Shown piece by piece: positions 60,401-64,000 of a stretch of 64,000 nucleotides of DNA. Within the stretch, counting starts at the first letter, position 1. The number at the start of each line of letters is the position of its first letter. Under the pieces are notes generated by a model. That model saw only the letters and a program-made list of their open reading frames with translations, was not told where the DNA came from and ran no database searches. The position numbers were made by a program, and so were the translations under genes. Location of the stretch: positions 374,001-438,000 of the forward strand of contig CAJNDS010001635.1 in the NCBI GenBank assembly GCA_905221605.1. Direction: 5' to 3'. Source of the stretch: Symbiodinium natans. Taxonomy: Eukaryota > Sar > Dinophyceae > Suessiales > Symbiodiniaceae.

Positions 60401-63400
60401 CTAAGGATCACTTTCAGTACCGCCCGCCGGCATCATTGGAGATAGCTTTGAGGCATTCATGGTACTGCCCTTAACCCTTAAACCCGAAACCCTAACCAAT
60501 AGTTGGACAAGGCTTCAGAGATGTGGTTCGTTTGCACTCGTGGTTAGCCTCGATTCTGTATGCAAGCAATCAGCACGAGCGGCGACGTGAGCTGCGTTTT
60601 TGGACAGTGTCTAGGCTCATCCTTAAAATAACAACAGAAAAGATATCACCATACAGATAATTTGATACTATGGATGCTATGATATTAGAACATTGGCTGT
60701 GCAGTCCACCCTAGGCCCTAAACCCTAAACCTCATGGAGCCCTCGCCAGAACCCTATAAGTCCCCTAAACCGCCTCAGGTCATCAACGTTTGCGCCAAGG
60801 AGGAGCGCTGGCAGCATGCTCTGGCGCTACTCAGCGGGATGCCTGAGTTGCAGGCTGGCTCAAGCTTTTGCCTTGGGAGACATGTGGTACGTTTCGCATG
60901 CTCCCTTTTGTTTGGTGGGCTTGTGTGGGGTTGACGGTGGCTTTATGATAGGTGGATGTTGCCAAGGCACCAGTACCTTCCTAGTGCTGCAGGAGCAGGG
61001 GTGTGGAAAGAGCGGTCATGCGGCCGCGCGCATTCAGCAAAGACAGCGCTCTGTCGCGTTTGTGTGTAGGCCTGAGTTCTCGAAGTTCTGGCTGCCCACA
61101 GCACAAGATGTCAGCTGAAAACATGGTGCAGGTGATCCCGGACAAGTTCAGCTATGCCGCCGGGCTCGTGTTTAGTTTTTGTGCTCGGTTTAGATTGGTC
61201 CTGGAAGGAATTCAAAGGGGTGAAGGAAGCCCAGTGATCCCCTCCCCCTGATGCTCCCGCAAGCTCCCAAGCTTCTAGTTACCTCCTCCCCATGGCCCCC
61301 TCCCAGCCCTACAGCCCGATCATTAGTCTAAGTGCAGAAAGTCTTCCGATATCTCAGCTCTGCCTAGAACTTTGGGGGCCGCCCGCGTGAAAGCATGAAA
61401 GCTAGCGTGTGGGGTAGCCCCCACAGCAAGATGGAAAAATCTCACCGAGCATAACATTATTCAGATTTCAGAAATGTGGGCGTAATGGCCGGACAATCAT
61501 TGATGCGGGTTCCAAACCCTTCCCAGCCCCGGCCCCGAAGACCCCAGACGGACTCTGTGTTCAGGCAAATGTATATAAGTCTGTCTAGACCTAGACTTCA
61601 GGGCTACAAACATGCCAAACTCAACTCAACGCTGCTCTGGGTGTGTGGGTACCTTTCTGCAGTACCTAAACCTTTAGGCTCTAGGGTTTAGGGTTTAGAG
61701 TGTAGGGTTTAGGGTTTAATAGGTCCGTGCTTAAAAAAGGGTTATAATAGGTTTCAGTGCTTTATCGACCCAGGCTTCGACCATCAGCACTGTGGGCTCC
61801 GCCTGGCTCGTTGCGATTGCTCTCCTCCAGGAATCGCGCTGGCGCGACCCACACCAAGCCCCCAACGACATGGGGGTTTCTTAAGTTTGGGGCACCTTAG
61901 TGGATAAGGGAAGCCTACTACCTGGGATGCCCAGTAGTGCCCTTACTCCCCCTGTTTTGGGAGTTAAGGTTGCTTTGTAATTAAAACCCCTTGCAGCAAA
62001 AACAGGCGCACTTTTTTAATCCCAGGTTACCGGGCAACCTACTAACTATTGTATAGTACCCTAGCCTGTACCTAGGAAGCTACTCACACCGAAACCGTCA
62101 ACAGATCTTCATGGCGTAGAGAGCCAGGAGGCTTGGGGTGCAACAGGGCAACACGAGTTTAGGGTTTAGGGATGAAGATTCAGGCTTCCTACGAAAGCCT
62201 TCCGATGCGAACCCTAAACTACCTTAATAAAGATGGACACCTGCAGGGCAGGGTTAGGGGTAAGGACGGTGACTGATTCATGGACGTTGGAGTGGGCTGC
62301 GCAAGGAGGTTACAGCCTGCAGTTCCATAGCGAAAGCAGAGAAACCATGGGATGAAGAGTCTCGGGGATCAGATTTGCTTCTTGCGGATGAAAGGAGATC
62401 TTTGATGTCAAGATGCTGCCGGACAACGTGAGCTACACGAGCGCCATCACTGCGTGTGCGAAAGGAGGCCGGAACCGGCAAGCACTAGCAGTATAGCTCC
62501 GATCAGATCAAATGCTGCCGTGTAGATAGTTCAGTTTTCAGAAGGGGTTGAGGAGGATCAAAGTGAGAAGTTGGGGTTCGTAGCTCGTCGTCGCGCACGA
62601 GCGCGGGCAGGCTGCTGGCACGTCGCGATGCAGTTGCTGAGCCTGGACCGAAATTAGGAAGTATAGGGTATAGGGTTTGTGGGGTTTAGGGTTCAGGGTT
62701 CAGGGTTTAGGGTTTTATAGGGTGGCCTGTGATCTTCTGCTTCCTGCAAGTACGTGGCAGTGGAAGGCTTCTCTTGAGATGTACATCTCGGCTCAGTGAA
62801 TTGTCATACCATCTCCGACTGCTGGTGATCCCATGCCATCTCTGACAACGTGCGACAACGTGTGCGCGGAGCCGCTGCTGGGCCTGGTCACTTCGTGCCG
62901 ACAAAGGGCTGGAAGACAACACGAGTGAGAGAGAGAGAGAGGAAGGAGTGGCAGAGAAAACGAGGGGAAGAGACAGCGGGGGGAGAGGAGAGGGGTGAGG
63001 GGGAGGGGGAAGAAGAGGGGAGGGGGCGGGAGTGGATTTAAGCGCTCACCATCACAACGCTAACCGGTACCGCATTCAACGCCTCCTAGCACTGCCGAAC
63101 TGGTGGTTCACACATGTTCACAGTCAGGAAAGAGATGAGCGCAGCTCGCTTCAACGGCGATTTGTTCGCATACAACGCCGCGATACGAGCTTGCAAGGCT
63201 TCTTGTCTGCCCGGGAAGATGTCTCAGCCATTTCTGCGTGGTGCACTGCTTTCTTTGTGTCTGTTGGCATAAAGGTAGCTAGGCCAAAGGAACTTCCAGT
63301 ACGGCGCCCCATTTGCAGCTTCGGAACCGGAGGTCTGCAGCACGTCTCCCTCCCCTGTTCAATCGCAAGAGATCCCATCCCACTCATGACACATCGCCCC

Positions 63401-64000
63401 AAGCCTCGCGAACTCGCTTCAGATCTCCGACGTGTTCAATCCAAATCCCCGGCCCGAAACCCCCATGTGAACTCCAACGCTTCAACGAGGCTGCTGGACA
63501 TTGGCCCCTGGCCCTGGGCTGCTCGATTTCCTGCTCCAAGCAGAGTCGAGAGTGGGTTTGGGTTTTGGGTTTAGGGTTTAGGGTTTATTTGGAAACTGGG
63601 CGATGTAGGACCGACTCTGGGTCCAGTTGAAGGCTGGTTCATGATCTCCGCTGGGCAGGAGAGAACGGTAAGCATGGGAGGTCAGGTACCATAAAGCCAA
63701 AAGCGACAAGTCCTAATCAATCTCGAAGCCGACCACCACTATTCTGAAAAAGAAACCGCAAGGCACTATGAATGCTCAGGTTCTTCCGAGTTGTGAGCAC
63801 TCTGTACGCTCTAATCACTAAGTTGTGTGCGAACCAGGCAAAGGCACTTTAAGTTCACTCAAGGCCTTCTCGATGCCATGCCTCCAGCTGCCCTAGCGCC
63901 TGATGTGATCAGCTACAGCTCCGCCCCTCGCAGAAATTTGGGGAGTTTTTGGAATGATTGCATGACGGCAGCACAAGACATGTACAGGAAAACCTTCGTC
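57388..64000 (+). CDS. Second PPR gene, runs off the window (extent inferred)
   Basis: A new series of PPR half-motif exons on the + strand: 57388, 57872, 58561, 59272, 59800, 60779, 61132, 61774, 62413, 63124, 63481, 63864. As in the first PPR gene, exons are 40-100 bp, many donors are GC, and introns hold TTTAGGG or CCCTAAA blocks. No start, stop or targeting peptide seen; the 3' end lies beyond 64000. Whether all exons join into one mRNA is not shown by the sequence. Confidence 0.5.
57535..57566 (+). repeat. Telomere-adjacent motif copy
   Basis: GTTTGTCCAGCTGTGCGGGT then GCTAAAAG. Confidence 0.5.
57872..57930 (+). CDS. PPR exon
   Basis: CCTCGAG| then SNIYHFNDAINACGKGRDE. Confidence 0.65.
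58345..58376. repeat. TA microsatellite
   Basis: TATATGTTATATATATATAT. Confidence 0.8.
58561..58600 (+). CDS. PPR mini-exon
   Basis: TAGTGCAG| to TTCTCC|GTGGCT. EGSQWQQALEIFS, second-helix half. Confidence 0.5.
58813..58862. mobile_element. Family N repeat copy 3
   Basis: GGATCACCTTATCAGGACCC then AAGAAGGTACCCCTAATATC and GTAAACCC. Confidence 0.55.
58982..59049. repeat. TTTTGGG variant array
   Basis: Two TTTAGGG units followed by seven TTTTGGG units, a pure single-base variant. Confidence 0.9.
59272..59340 (+). CDS. PPR exon
   Basis: CVPNSVSFGVAISACQKAGK then LAG. Borders not firm. Confidence 0.65.
59634..59705. repeat. TA/CA microsatellites
   Basis: Two ATATATAT tracts with ACACACA between. 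Confidence 0.85.
59800..59873 (+). CDS. PPR exon
   Basis: CATGACAG| to CCAAAT|GTGAGC. PEAALWLESWELLSQMLRAK then MTPN. Confidence 0.65.
60779..60853 (+). CDS. PPR exon with GC donor
   Basis: CGCCTCAG| to TTGCAG|GCTGGC, 25 codons in phase 0. VINVCAKEERWQHALALLSG then MPELQ. CCCTAAA units upstream. Confidence 0.75.
61132..61167 (+). CDS. PPR mini-exon
   Basis: ATGGTGCAG| to GGGCTC|GTGTTTAG. VIPDKFSYAAGL, 12 codons. Confidence 0.5.
61774..61833 (+). CDS. PPR-like segment
   Basis: STISTVGSAWLVAIALLQES resembles a second-helix half. Borders unclear. Confidence 0.35.
62413..62481 (+). CDS. PPR exon
   Basis: TGTCAAG| then MLPDNVSYTSAITACAKGGR and NRQ, ending at a GC donor or at TAG 15 bp later. 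Confidence 0.7.
62925..63025. repeat. GA/GGGA-rich tract
   Basis: GAGAGAGAGA then GGGGA-type units. Confidence 0.85.
63124..63197 (+). CDS. PPR exon with GC donor
   Basis: TTCACAG| to TGCAAG|GCTTCT. RKEMSAARFNGDLFAYNAAI then RACK. Confidence 0.7.
63481..63542 (+). CDS. PPR exon
   Basis: FNEAAGHWPLALGCSISCSK; second-helix half with the typical HWPLAL. Confidence 0.55.
63864..63926 (+). CDS. PPR exon
   Basis: CTCAAG| then LLDAMPPAALAPDVISYSSA. Last exon seen before the window ends. Confidence 0.65.

Noticed and set aside
1-64000. CRISPR arrays, operons, tRNA or rRNA genes
   Set aside because: No regularly spaced identical repeats with unique spacers, no cloverleaf or rRNA core that I could recognise.

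Overview
This window looks like nuclear DNA of a photosynthetic dinoflagellate. The grounds are: three tandem, nearly identical, intronless genes for a small protein with a signal peptide followed by an FVGPR motif (the FVAP-type start of peridinin-plastid transit peptides); dozens of PPR half-motifs of the YNAAISACEKAGRW type common in dinoflagellates; apparent GC and GA splice donors beside GT; and hundreds of interspersed TTTAGGG/CCCTAAA blocks. Nothing prokaryotic was seen: no operons, no Shine-Dalgarno sites, no rRNA or tRNA that I could recognise. All exon calls come from reading frame, AG/GT-type borders and protein-like composition; no transcript data or homology search was available.

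Layout. 1-33 kb: gene-poor DNA full of telomere-like blocks, small inverted-repeat elements and microsatellites, with scattered short exon-like islands. The best are a three-exon gene at 14.0-14.7 kb with a membrane segment, a three-exon gene at 24.7-25.3 kb, and exons at 20.1-20.4 kb. 33.7-46.1 kb: many consecutive PPR exons on the + strand, probably one long PPR gene whose introns carry CCCTAAA arrays. 47.4-50.6 kb: three copies of the plastid-targeted gene. 51.2-55.8 kb: a multi-exon gene for a secreted, heavily glycosylated, cysteine-rich protein made of two homologous halves. 57.4-64.0 kb: a second run of PPR exons that leaves the window.

The most striking system is repeat-derived introns. 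At least ten families of 80-140 bp elements with terminal inverted repeats are scattered here. Two of them (called C and D) also sit inside the coding sequence of the cysteine-rich gene. There the 4-bp target duplication starts with GT and the element ends in AG, so splicing removes element plus one duplication and leaves the frame intact. Telomere-like blocks behave similarly: one is flanked by a 13-bp direct repeat containing AG|GT, others are inserted inside elements with short direct repeats, and many predicted introns start with GTTTAGGG or end with TTTAG. The window therefore reads as a snapshot of intron gain by two kinds of insertion, MITE-like introners and telomere-repeat patches.

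Expression logic that can be inferred: the plastid gene array is probably transcribed one way and matured by spliced-leader trans-splicing, with coding parts homogenised by conversion or retroposition. PPR proteins normally act in organelle RNA processing; the cysteine-rich protein would enter the secretory pathway. No promoters of known type could be called.
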